Origin: a virus
Virus record (IMG/VR): IMGVR_UViG_3300045117_000110
Span: 1-21,727 of that record
Strand: one strand, 5' to 3'
Length of the DNA: 21,727 nucleotides
The notes beneath the pieces are model-generated. The model saw only the letters and a program-made list of their open reading frames with translations, made no database searches and was not told the DNA's origin. Below, piece after piece: positions 1 to 6,197 of this stretch (its first letter is position 1; every line of letters starts with the position of its first letter). The position numbers were made by a program, and so were the translations under genes.

Positions 1-164
1 AAGATTATGAACCGGAAGTAATTGAAGATTGTTTAGACTTAAATAGCGATCAACTACTAGCAGCTTTATATGGAGCGGTGCAAAAATTACAGCAAAAGGT
101 GGAAGTGTTAGAAATAGCAAATCAGCAATTAACGGAAAGAATAGAAAAACTAGAAATGTTATAA
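1..164 (+). CDS. C-terminal end of an unidentified coiled-coil protein (partial)
   Basis: The reading frame is open from the left edge of the window (first full codon at base 3) to a TAA at 162-164, giving about 53 residues. The visible tail is a heptad-like helix rich in Leu, Gln, Glu and Lys, ending in RIEKLEML, so a short coiled coil is likely. Similar tails occur on phage chaperone or fibre proteins and on some portal-region proteins, but nothing here decides between them. Its place just upstream of the protease and capsid genes suggests a virion or head-assembly gene. The start lies outside the window. Confidence 0.6.
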   Translation, partial: DYEPEVIEDCLDLNSDQLLAALYGAVQKLQQKVEVLEIANQQLTERIEKLEML

Positions 165-186
165 TTAACAAGCACGTCGTTAGGAG

Positions 187-381
187 GTGATTATTACGGA
201 AACAACTAACAAAGTTGAGCCACAAAAAAAGTATACGGCAAAAGAATTTGCAGCCTCCTATCAAAAACTATGTGAGGAGTACGGTTTTAGAATTGTAGTC
301 TCGCCCGCCTTTGCTAGTACAAACCACGGAACTTTCGAGGTTGTACTTCAATACACTATTGGCGAGTTACCAAAACAATAG
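187..381 (+). CDS. Small phage protein of unknown function
   Basis: About 62-64 residues, with a Lys-rich start, a helix near KEFAASYQKLCEEYG and a following beta-type segment. I do not recognise a named family. The ribosome site AGGAGGTGA (182-190) overlaps the first possible GTG codon (187), so GTG cannot be the real start. The best-placed codons behind the ribosome site are ATT at 193 or ACG at 196, which would make this a non-ATG start. It lies 22 bases after the previous stop and before a 119-base leader in front of the protease. Coding potential is good because the frame is closed, ribosome-site-led and in the same orientation as its neighbours. Confidence 0.6.
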   Translation: MIITETTNKVEPQKKYTAKEFAASYQKLCEEYGFRIVVSPAFASTNHGTFEVVLQYTIGELPKQ

Positions 382-390
382 CGATTGCTC

Positions 391-420
391 TTGACAATTG
401 TTTGTGCTTGGTAGTACTTT
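391..420 (+). promoter_or_regulatory. Candidate promoter ahead of the protease-capsid genes
   Basis: A perfect TTGACA at 391-396 is followed after 18 bases by TACTTT (415-420), a poor -10 box with only three consensus positions. It lies in a gene-free stretch and faces the head genes, so position favours it, but the -10 match is weak. Confidence 0.3.
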
Positions 421-490
421 TAAGTAAAGAACGTACTAGCCTTATTTAGAAGGCTTAGAACCGTTGCAACTTGGATTAGTTGCGGCGGTT
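412..490 (+). promoter_or_regulatory. Three consecutive hairpins in the protease gene leader
   Basis: The gene-free stretch 382-500 holds three inverted repeats. TAGTAC 412-417 pairs with GTACTA 433-438. AGCCTT 438-443 pairs with AAGGCT 450-455. The largest is AACCG/GCAAC (459-463, 466-470) pairing with GTTGC/CGGTT (479-483, 486-490), two 5-bp helices around a 2x2 internal loop. The last ends 10 bases before the ATG at 501 and is followed by an A/T-rich stretch (ATTTTAATTT). It could be a terminator, an RNA-processing site or a translation-control leader. The protease start has no obvious ribosome site. Confidence 0.5.
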
Positions 491-500
491 ATTTTAATTT

Positions 501-1622
501 ATGGAACCTTTTGAGTTTAATAGATTCATACAAATTAGTAAGGTTGACCCCGATCAGCATATGGTATATGGCTATGCTTCTACTCCCCAATTAGACTCAC
601 AGGGGGAAAAAGTGGACTTGGAAGCGTTAGAACGCGCTTTGCCAGAATATCTAAAGTTTCCGACTATCAGAGAAATGCATCAGCCAAAGGCTATTGGAAC
701 TACCAAGTCTACATCTATAAAAGACGAGGGTTTATATATCGGTGCCAAAATAGTTGATAAAGATGCTTGGGAGAAGGTAAAGGAAGGCGTATATCGTGGG
801 TTTAGTATTGGTGGAAAAATTGTTAATAAAGTTAAAGACACCATTACCGACTTAAGACTTAGTGAAATTAGTTTAGTAGATGTTCCAGCCAATCGTGGGG
901 CGGTAATAACGCTTTATAAAGCTAGTGAGGATACTTTAGAAGCGTCCTTTCATAGGATGATGAAACGAGAGGAGGTGAGGTTTGAAGTGGAAAAAGGAAG
1001 AAAAAGCAAAGTAGTCGAAGAGAACGTGGTAGAGCCGGTAGCGGCTGTTGCTGAAGAGGCTAAAGTTACTCCCGAAACTCCTGAAGTGGTTACAGAACCA
1101 GTTGAAGCACCAGTTGTGGAAACACCAACTGAAGCGCCAGCTGAAGCACCTGTTGAGACACCCGTAGAAACGCCAGTGGAAACACCGGTAGTTGAAGCGC
1201 CTGTTGAGACGCCTGCGGAACCTGTAGCCGAACCTGCCGCTAGCGCGGAGGTTAAGGAGGTAGCGGAGAGGACTTTAGACCTCGAAAAACGTTTAGACAA
1301 ATTAAGTGGAAAAGTAGAAGAAAGCGCTAGCATCGCTAAAGCAATGACACTCTTAGGTAAAGTAGTTTCTACTTTAGAGAAACTAGAGGAAAGATTGTCA
1401 AAGGTGGAAGCAACGCCAGCGGCGACTAAGACAAAAGCGTCTTTTCTAGTTGGCAAAACTCTCGGCGGAGACGATGGCGCTGATAAGGATGCGTTATCGA
1501 AAGCTAAGTCCGAGCTGGATGCGCTAGTCAAGATCCGTGAGCAAGACCCTGATAGGTACGCTCGCGAAGGCATGAGTACAAAGGCTCTTGATTTATTGGC
1601 ATTAGTTAAGAAACTTAGTTAA
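501..1622 (+). CDS. Prohead serine protease (XkdF-like) fused to a scaffold-like C-terminal domain
   Basis: 373 residues. Residues 1-150 look like the XkdF/prohead protease family, which matures the capsid by cutting scaffold and capsid precursors. Candidate catalytic residues are His60 (REMHQPKAIG), Ser102 (YRGFSIGGK) and an acidic residue in SEISLVDVPAN (Glu122 or Asp127). Residues about 165-250 are a low-complexity linker rich in Glu, Ala, Pro, Val and Thr (repeats of VETPVETP type). Residues about 255-373 are helical and coiled-coil-like, as in scaffolding proteins. An in-frame GTG at 987 (codon 163) follows an internal ribosome site, GAGGAGGTGAGG, which would make a separate scaffold-only product, as phage lambda C/Nu3 does. 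The family assignment is by motif and position directly before the capsid gene. Confidence 0.85.
   Translation: MEPFEFNRFIQISKVDPDQHMVYGYASTPQLDSQGEKVDLEALERALPEYLKFPTIREMHQPKAIGTTKSTSIKDEGLYIGAKIVDKDAWEKVKEGVYRGFSIGGKIVNKVKDTITDLRLSEISLVDVPANRGAVITLYKASEDTLEASFHRMMKREEVRFEVEKGRKSKVVEENVVEPVAAVAEEAKVTPETPEVVTEPVEAPVVETPTEAPAEAPVETPVETPVETPVVEAPVETPAEPVAEPAASAEVKEVAERTLDLEKRLDKLSGKVEESASIAKAMTLLGKVVSTLEKLEERLSKVEATPAATKTKASFLVGKTLGGDDGADKDALSKAKSELDALVKIREQDPDRYAREGMSTKALDLLALVKKLS
969..989 (+). promoter_or_regulatory. Internal ribosome binding site and GTG start for a scaffold-only product
   Basis: A strong AGAGGAGGTGA lies inside the protease gene. The in-frame GTG at 987-989 sits about 11 bases after GGAGG, exactly at the junction between the protease domain and the low-complexity/coiled-coil half. 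The spacing is somewhat long. A 211-residue product would result. Confidence 0.5.
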
Positions 1623-1657
1623 TTAGTTTCTTATTTTTAAAGGAGGTGAAAAAATCT

Positions 1658-2686
1658 ATGGATATTAGTGAGATTCAAAAAGGTCTTTTAGCTGATACTG
1701 CGTTTTTAGAGCAGTTCAAAAGCGAGATTTTTTCAAAGGCCGCTGAAGTTAAAACAACCTACACGTTTAGTCCTGATAGCCGCTCGGTATTCTCTCCAGA
1801 GAACCTAGAGGCGGAGGTTAAACTGTTGGTTCCAACCGACGCTCCTTTGAGAAATAGGCTACCTCGTACCGTTGGTCGTGGTGAGGCGTCTGCTTGGAAG
1901 AAATTGACGAGTAAACTTCACTCGACTAGTGGTATGGCGGGTATTGGTACCAACACGGCGATTGTTTTTGCCGATGCTGGAGCTCCCAATGAAACCACAC
2001 AAACCTACTCCGTGACTAGCGCTGCCTACAAATTGCTAGGACGTAAAGTTGAGGTTGGTGGCTTAGCATTAGCTGCTTCAAGAGGCGGTTCGACGGAAGA
2101 CATGTATGAACACCGCAAGCGCATTAAGATGTACGAGGTAATGCTAGGAGAAGAAGAACTAATTTTTGGCGGAGACATTGACAATTCTGCTTTGCAGTTT
2201 GACGGTCTTGGCCAGCAAATTACAACTAACTCTGGTAATGCCGCACTCTTAACCGCTTCTGGAATTGGTGTTTATTGTCAGACTCTATTTAAGGAAGGCG
2301 CTTCTCCGACCGTGCTTGTCGCGAATGCTCGCCAAACCCGTGCTTTAGCGGATGAATTGCAAGGTAGTGGGTCTATTCAGCGAATAATTGTGGACAATCA
2401 GGGTAATGGTATTGGTGGAGTTAGAATGAGTAAGATCATTAACCCGATTGACGGTACAATGATCGACATTTTGACTAGCCGCTACTGCGGAGGTAATGCT
2501 TTCTTATTGACAGAACGCTCTCCAGCTGGTGAGGTGTGGATCGATATGCAAGACTTGATTCCAATGAGTCGAGTTGATGTTCCGTCTAGTAACTTTAGCT
2601 ATATTAGCTTCGTATTGGAGGCCACCGTATTACGAGTTATTGGTGAGCCATTCCAATATATGATTGGAGGGAACGCCCTAGCATAG
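1658..2686 (+). CDS. Major capsid protein (HK97-fold type)
   Basis: 342 residues from the ATG at 1658, which is preceded by AAAGGAGGTGA at a suitable distance; an upstream in-frame GTG lies inside that ribosome site and is rejected as a start. The protein has a short helical N-terminal segment (about residues 1-30) that may be cut away by the protease, then a region like phage major capsid proteins (LLVPTDAPLRNRLPRTVG; YKLLGRKVEVGG). The C-terminal part has typical capsid-like strands (EATVLRVIGEPFQYMIGG). Position directly after the protease/scaffold gene supports the role: it would form the icosahedral shell. A strong stem-loop follows the stop. Confidence 0.85.
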   Translation: MDISEIQKGLLADTAFLEQFKSEIFSKAAEVKTTYTFSPDSRSVFSPENLEAEVKLLVPTDAPLRNRLPRTVGRGEASAWKKLTSKLHSTSGMAGIGTNTAIVFADAGAPNETTQTYSVTSAAYKLLGRKVEVGGLALAASRGGSTEDMYEHRKRIKMYEVMLGEEELIFGGDIDNSALQFDGLGQQITTNSGNAALLTASGIGVYCQTLFKEGASPTVLVANARQTRALADELQGSGSIQRIIVDNQGNGIGGVRMSKIINPIDGTMIDILTSRYCGGNAFLLTERSPAGEVWIDMQDLIPMSRVDVPSSNFSYISFVLEATVLRVIGEPFQYMIGGNALA

Positions 2687-2743
2687 GCTTGTTGTTAAGA
2701 AGACTGACGCAATTGGTCTTCTTAACGCAATTGCGTAACAAGC
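2687..2743 (+). promoter_or_regulatory. Branched hairpin element after the capsid gene
   Basis: Immediately after the capsid stop, GCTTGTT (2687-2693) pairs with AACAAGC (2737-2743) and encloses two more elements. One is an 11-bp stem, GTTAAGAAGAC (2694-2704) with GTCTTCTTAAC (2716-2726). The other is the 12-base palindrome ACGCAATTGCGT (2725-2736), whose core is also repeated in the loop of the 11-bp stem. This can fold as a three-way junction. It lacks a U-run, so it is a poor intrinsic terminator; RNA stabilisation or RNase III processing between capsid and connector messages is plausible. Confidence 0.65.
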
Positions 2744-2747
2744 AACT

Positions 2748-3383
2748 ATGAATTATGTTAGTACTGCAACATTTAAGGAATATTACCCAGAAGTGGACGT
2801 TAGTCGTTTTAGTGACGCCACACTTAGCGGTATAATTACCCAGGCTTCGGCAAGGGTTGACTCCTTTGTTGAGTATACATTTGATGTCGAGAACGTAGTT
2901 GACGAAAAAAGCGACGGTTATGTTAATTCAATAGGCGATATAGTTATTTTTCCTAGAAAACGTCCTATAAATTCCGTTAGCGCTATATCTATAGTTAAAG
3001 GTACCTTTGATACCGCCGTTAGTTTAACTAGCGGAGGGGAAAACCTATACGACATACCAACTACTAAGGATAGGATAGTTATCCCTGGGGACTCTTTAAC
3101 GCTTAACGCGGTGTCTATTTTGGATACTCAAGCCCTTCGGACAAACCAATTCTTTACTAAAATAAGTTACAACGCAGGCTATACAACGATACCAAGTGAC
3201 GTACAACAGGCGACAATGCTTTATGCCTTGGATATACTATCCCGCCGAAATAACCTCTCTGGGGCCACGTCAGTGAGTCAGGGGGGCATTTCAATAACTT
3301 ACTCCGATAACAAGGGTCGTAGCGACTTTGTGAAGGACGCGGAGGAGCTCTTGGCAGGCTACGTTCGCTCCTCTGGCTTTTAA
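2748..3383 (+). CDS. Head-tail connector (adaptor) protein
   Basis: 211 residues. The N-terminal half (FKEYYPEVD...LSGIITQASARVDSFVEYTFD) is helical, and the C-terminal half ends in helices (DVQQATMLYALDILSRRNN), the pattern of the gp6/gp15-type head-completion adaptors that dock under the portal. Position immediately after the capsid gene and before the neck genes supports this. The start lies 4 bases after the branched hairpin and has no visible ribosome site. The stop TAA shares its last A with the ATG of the next gene, so translation is probably coupled. Confidence 0.65.
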   Translation: MNYVSTATFKEYYPEVDVSRFSDATLSGIITQASARVDSFVEYTFDVENVVDEKSDGYVNSIGDIVIFPRKRPINSVSAISIVKGTFDTAVSLTSGGENLYDIPTTKDRIVIPGDSLTLNAVSILDTQALRTNQFFTKISYNAGYTTIPSDVQQATMLYALDILSRRNNLSGATSVSQGGISITYSDNKGRSDFVKDAEELLAGYVRSSGF

Positions 3384-3727
3384 TGATTCCAATTGTAACG
3401 CACACGGCTACATTTAAGAGGTTAACTAACGACGTTGGTGATAGTGATAAGGAAACCTGGCAGGACGTGTCGGGACTAATTGGTATTAGTTGTAACGTGC
3501 AGCCGGCTAGCGCCAAACCGTCGGAAATAGCCACGGGAGTCTTTGATAAGAAACATATAATGTTTGTATCAACTACCTGTTCTGGTGTTAGAGAAGGGTA
3601 TAGAGTAACAATATCGGGACTTTATGACGGATCTTTGAACAATACACTAACCGTTGACGGTGTTGAGGACTGGAATACACCGCCATTGCCGCATTACCAG
3701 ATTACGCTTAGTGAAATAGAACAATGA
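3383..3727 (+). CDS. Head-tail joining (stopper) protein
   Basis: 114 residues, mostly beta: HTATFKRLTNDVGDSDKETW...GISCNVQPAS...YRVTISGLYDGSLNNTLTVDGVEDW. This matches the pattern of the SPP1 gp16/phage head-tail joining family, small beta-barrel proteins that close the neck after packaging. The start overlaps the previous stop (TAATG) and the end overlaps the next start (ATGA). Placement in the standard adaptor-stopper-gp10-terminator order is the strongest evidence. Confidence 0.65.
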   Translation: MIPIVTHTATFKRLTNDVGDSDKETWQDVSGLIGISCNVQPASAKPSEIATGVFDKKHIMFVSTTCSGVREGYRVTISGLYDGSLNNTLTVDGVEDWNTPPLPHYQITLSEIEQ

Positions 3728-4182
3728 TCACTGTTGGAGTAGTAGGATTTAAAGAATTTAGAAAAGCAATGAGTAACGTTGATAGTCAATTTTATTCTTT
3801 AGCCAAGCACTCCTTGACAAAAGCCACCGAGGAGATACACGGTAAGGCTACAGATAAAGCGCCCTTCGCGTTTGGCAAATTAAAGGGAAGTATTAGGCAG
3901 GGGGTTCGTGGCTTAAAGGCGGAAGTGGTAGCGGGTAGTAAATATGCTAGTTTTGTTGAGTATGGTACAAGGCCCCACTTCCCGCCCGTGGCCGCGCTTG
4001 AGCCTTGGGCGGCCCTAAAACTTGGGAGCGCTGGATTGGCTTATGCTGTGGCGAGAAAGATTGCTATAAGAGGTACTAAGGCCCAACCTTTTATGAGACC
4101 GGCCGTTGACGAGTCTTTGTCTAAGATAAGGAGTATATTTAAAGATTTACTAAACGACATGATTAAAATAATGAAAAGATAA
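3724..4182 (+). CDS. HK97 gp10-like tail completion protein
   Basis: 152 residues. The central segment APFAFGKLKGSIRQGV...VVAGSKYASFVEYGTRPH followed by AQPFMRPAVDES is the signature layout of the HK97 gp10 family, small head-tail/tail-completion proteins in siphophages. The ATGA overlap with the previous gene and the TAATG overlap with the next place it in a translationally coupled neck cluster. N-terminal helix (FKEFRKAMSNVDSQFYS) and C-terminal basic helix are also usual for the family. Confidence 0.8.
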   Translation: MITVGVVGFKEFRKAMSNVDSQFYSLAKHSLTKATEEIHGKATDKAPFAFGKLKGSIRQGVRGLKAEVVAGSKYASFVEYGTRPHFPPVAALEPWAALKLGSAGLAYAVARKIAIRGTKAQPFMRPAVDESLSKIRSIFKDLLNDMIKIMKR

Positions 4183-4616
4183 TGGCTACTAAAATTATAA
4201 ACATAAAAAACGCGATAAAAACCAAATTAGACGGCGTTAGCCATTTAAAGTATGTTTATACCTACGCTAACGGCTCTCCCGACGGGTTTCCTTGCGCGAC
4301 GATTACTAATAGTCAAATGCAAGGAGAGTTTGGTGACTTTAGCGCTACTAGCAAGCGAAATAAACGCACTTACGCGTTTAATGTTTCTATTTATGTGGAG
4401 CGAAATGAGGCTAGTTTTGGAGCTGAAAAGGCGGAAAGAGTAACCGATGAAGCATTGGACGAGATATTAACGGCGTTTGATATGGACACAACACTATCTG
4501 GAGTGGTTAAATGGGTGCAGGTAGTGGAAGGAGATTTAAGTTATGAGGATATGGGAAACATAGTTCGTACGGCTAACTTAACAATTAGCTGCATAGATAT
4601 GGTTGATTCTTTATAA
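4182..4616 (+). CDS. Tail terminator protein
   Basis: 144 residues, starting with a helix (IINIKNAIKTKLDGV) followed by alternating strands and a pattern of the type FNVSIYVERNEASFGAEKAERVTDEALDEIL, as in tail terminator/minor tail (gpU-like) proteins that cap the finished tail tube. It sits between the gp10-like protein and the tail tube protein, the usual place. The assignment rests mostly on order and size, since no catalytic motif exists in this family. Confidence 0.65.
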   Translation: MATKIINIKNAIKTKLDGVSHLKYVYTYANGSPDGFPCATITNSQMQGEFGDFSATSKRNKRTYAFNVSIYVERNEASFGAEKAERVTDEALDEILTAFDMDTTLSGVVKWVQVVEGDLSYEDMGNIVRTANLTISCIDMVDSL

Positions 4617-4628
4617 GGAGGTGAAAAC

Positions 4629-5609
4629 ATGTCAGTAGAAATTGGACGTCAAGGATATTTAGGATTTGCATTAGAAAGTGTAGCGGGGACGGCGGAGTCT
4701 GCCCCATCAGTGTTCCTACCTTTTACCGAGTGTAGTTTAGAAACTAAGCACGAGAAATTTAGTGATATTTCCGTTCGTGCTTCTAGGGTTAAAGATCACG
4801 ACTCCGTGAGTGGTAAGAAGTGGGGAGAGGGCGACGTGTCCCTATACTTAGATGCTACTAATTCTGGATATTTGATCAAACTAGCTTTCGGTAATGAGTC
4901 TAAAGCCGACTATCAAGCTAGCCCAAACGTTGACAATCACCAATTTTACATTACTACTTCTGGTAACGCGGCTAAGACGGCTACTATCTGGGAATATCAG
5001 GGAAGTGGTCCAACAGTACAACGATATGTTCGGACGGCTGCTAACAACCTAGAAATTGAGGTAGGAAATGAGGGGTTAGCAACGCTAAAAACTAGCTTAA
5101 TGGGTAGCGATTCAACAGGCGTAACTGCTCCAAGTTTAACTACAACTTCGGGGACTATCTTCGCTTGGACTGCAGCTACTGTAAGTTTTGGTGATACTGT
5201 CGAAGCGGCTCGCATAGCGAGCGCAACCAAAGTAACTAACTTTAAATTTACGCTTAATAATAACCTAGAAATGGTTTACGAGTTCAATTCCGCGACCGTT
5301 TCTCAAGTTTTATTGGGTGAGGCGGAAGTAACTGGCTCGTACACGTTATTTTTTGAAAATGACACGGAGCTAAGCGCTTATAAAAATAACACTAAGCGAG
5401 CAATGGTTATGACCTTAACAGGCGCCTCGGTTGGCGCGGCTACGGAGCAGTTAGAGATTTGTATCGATAGGATGTTCTTAGAGGATAAAAGCATAGATAC
5501 TGGCGCTAGTAACTTCTTCGCCATTACTGGTAACTACCGAGTTATTCAAGGAACAAATGGCGGATTTGTGACAGTAAACTTGCGTAATGCTAAGACTAGT
5601 GTGTATTAA
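4629..5609 (+). CDS. Major tail (tube) protein
   Basis: 326 residues with a very strong ribosome site (AAGGAGGTGAAAAC-ATG). The N-terminus has a long loop (GFALESVAGTAESAPSVFLPF), followed by beta-rich sequence (KWGEGDVSLYLDATNSGYLIKLAFG), as in the phage tail tube superfamily. It stacks as rings around the tape measure protein. The strong ribosome site fits a high-copy structural protein. A 10-bp hairpin follows the stop, separating it from the chaperone gene. Confidence 0.8.
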   Translation: MSVEIGRQGYLGFALESVAGTAESAPSVFLPFTECSLETKHEKFSDISVRASRVKDHDSVSGKKWGEGDVSLYLDATNSGYLIKLAFGNESKADYQASPNVDNHQFYITTSGNAAKTATIWEYQGSGPTVQRYVRTAANNLEIEVGNEGLATLKTSLMGSDSTGVTAPSLTTTSGTIFAWTAATVSFGDTVEAARIASATKVTNFKFTLNNNLEMVYEFNSATVSQVLLGEAEVTGSYTLFFENDTELSAYKNNTKRAMVMTLTGASVGAATEQLEICIDRMFLEDKSIDTGASNFFAITGNYRVIQGTNGGFVTVNLRNAKTSVY

Positions 5610-5616
5610 TAGTTAG

Positions 5617-5648
5617 TGGGGGTTAGTTTGCTGTAGTTCTAGCCCCCA
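5617..5648 (+). terminator. Stem-loop after the tail tube gene
   Basis: TGGGGGTTAG (5617-5626) pairs with CTAGCCCCCA (5639-5648), 10 bp including one G-U pair, with a 12-base loop. No U-run follows on the + strand, so it may attenuate or process rather than terminate. It matches the expected drop from abundant tail tube message to low-level chaperone message. Confidence 0.55.
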
Positions 5649-5664
5649 TTAACAAAAACTACTT

Positions 5665-6015
5665 ATGGATAATAAAAATATATTTAACTACCGGAAAGAA
5701 GTCTACCCCGAGGATAATGAACTATGGGTAGAACTCTATGACGACCTCTCTATTGGACAATGGGAGAGGATACTAGCAAAGATTGGAGACTTGAAGGACT
5801 CCGCTGATGCTAGGAAAAGCATGGAGGTAGCTTTGGATGTTCTGGCGGGGAGTATTAAAGATTGGAACTTTGCCGACAGTAACGGCGAGAAATTAGTAGT
5901 TAACGAAGATAATATTAAGCGCCTTCCCTCCAAGTTAGCCACTTGGTTGGTGACATTAGCAAACGACTTCTTCGTTAATAGGGATAGTAAAAAAAAAGAA
6001 TCGCCAAGCAGCTAA
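5665..6015 (+). CDS. Tail assembly chaperone, short (G-type) product
   Basis: 116 residues, ending SPSS at a TAA (6013-6015). It lies between the tail tube and tape measure genes, the invariant place of the tail assembly chaperones that hold the tape measure during tail polymerisation. It carries a run of nine A bases just before its end, with a stem-loop 7 bases later, allowing a -1 shift into a 66-codon extension. The start at 5665 has no clear ribosome site and lies 16 bases after a stem-loop. The frameshifted partner makes the assignment firm even though the sequence itself is not distinctive. Confidence 0.85.
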   Translation: MDNKNIFNYRKEVYPEDNELWVELYDDLSIGQWERILAKIGDLKDSADARKSMEVALDVLAGSIKDWNFADSNGEKLVVNEDNIKRLPSKLATWLVTLANDFFVNRDSKKKESPSS

Positions 6016-6026
6016 TTAGTTGCTTG
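5989..6026 (+). promoter_or_regulatory. Programmed -1 frameshift signal
   Basis: Nine A bases (5989-5997, read in frame 0 as AAA AAA AAA) allow a -1 slip. After a 7-base spacer (5998-6004), bases 6005-6026 form a 9-bp stem with a four-base AATT loop: CAAGCAGCT pairs with AGTTGCTTG, including one G-U pair. Slippery run, 7-base spacer and stable hairpin together are the classic arrangement for -1 frameshifting in phage tail chaperone genes. Confidence 0.85.
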
Positions 6027-6197
6027 AGTAATAAAAACGATTTACCGCCGGAGTATCTAAAAATGAAGTTTTGCGAGACTTATCATTTGAGTCCGCTAGA
6101 ATACGAAGTCTTACCAAGTAGTCTAGTAGAAGATTGGATGCAAATGAAAAGTATTGAGATACAATGGCAACAGACACAAGGGAACTCAAAGTTGTAA
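5997..6197 (+). CDS. Frameshift extension of the tail assembly chaperone (T-type part)
   Basis: Read in the -1 frame from the A run, the sequence stays open for 66 codons to a TAA at 6195-6197. The translated part (KNDLPPEYLKMKFCETYHLS ... EDWMQMKSIEIQWQQTQ) looks like the second half of siphophage G-T chaperones, with the usual helical ending. The full fused product from 5665 would be about 177 residues. It overlaps the start of the tape measure gene by 34 bases. No independent well-placed start is visible, supporting expression only by frameshift. Confidence 0.8.
   Translation, partial: RIAKQLISCLSNKNDLPPEYLKMKFCETYHLSPLEYEVLPSSLVEDWMQMKSIEIQWQQTQGNSKL

Noticed and set aside
950-1573. Long open frame opposite to the protease/scaffold gene
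   Set aside because: It is Ser/Thr/Val/Gly-rich because it mirrors the Glu/Pro/Val repeat of the real gene; it has no ribosome site and runs against the operon.
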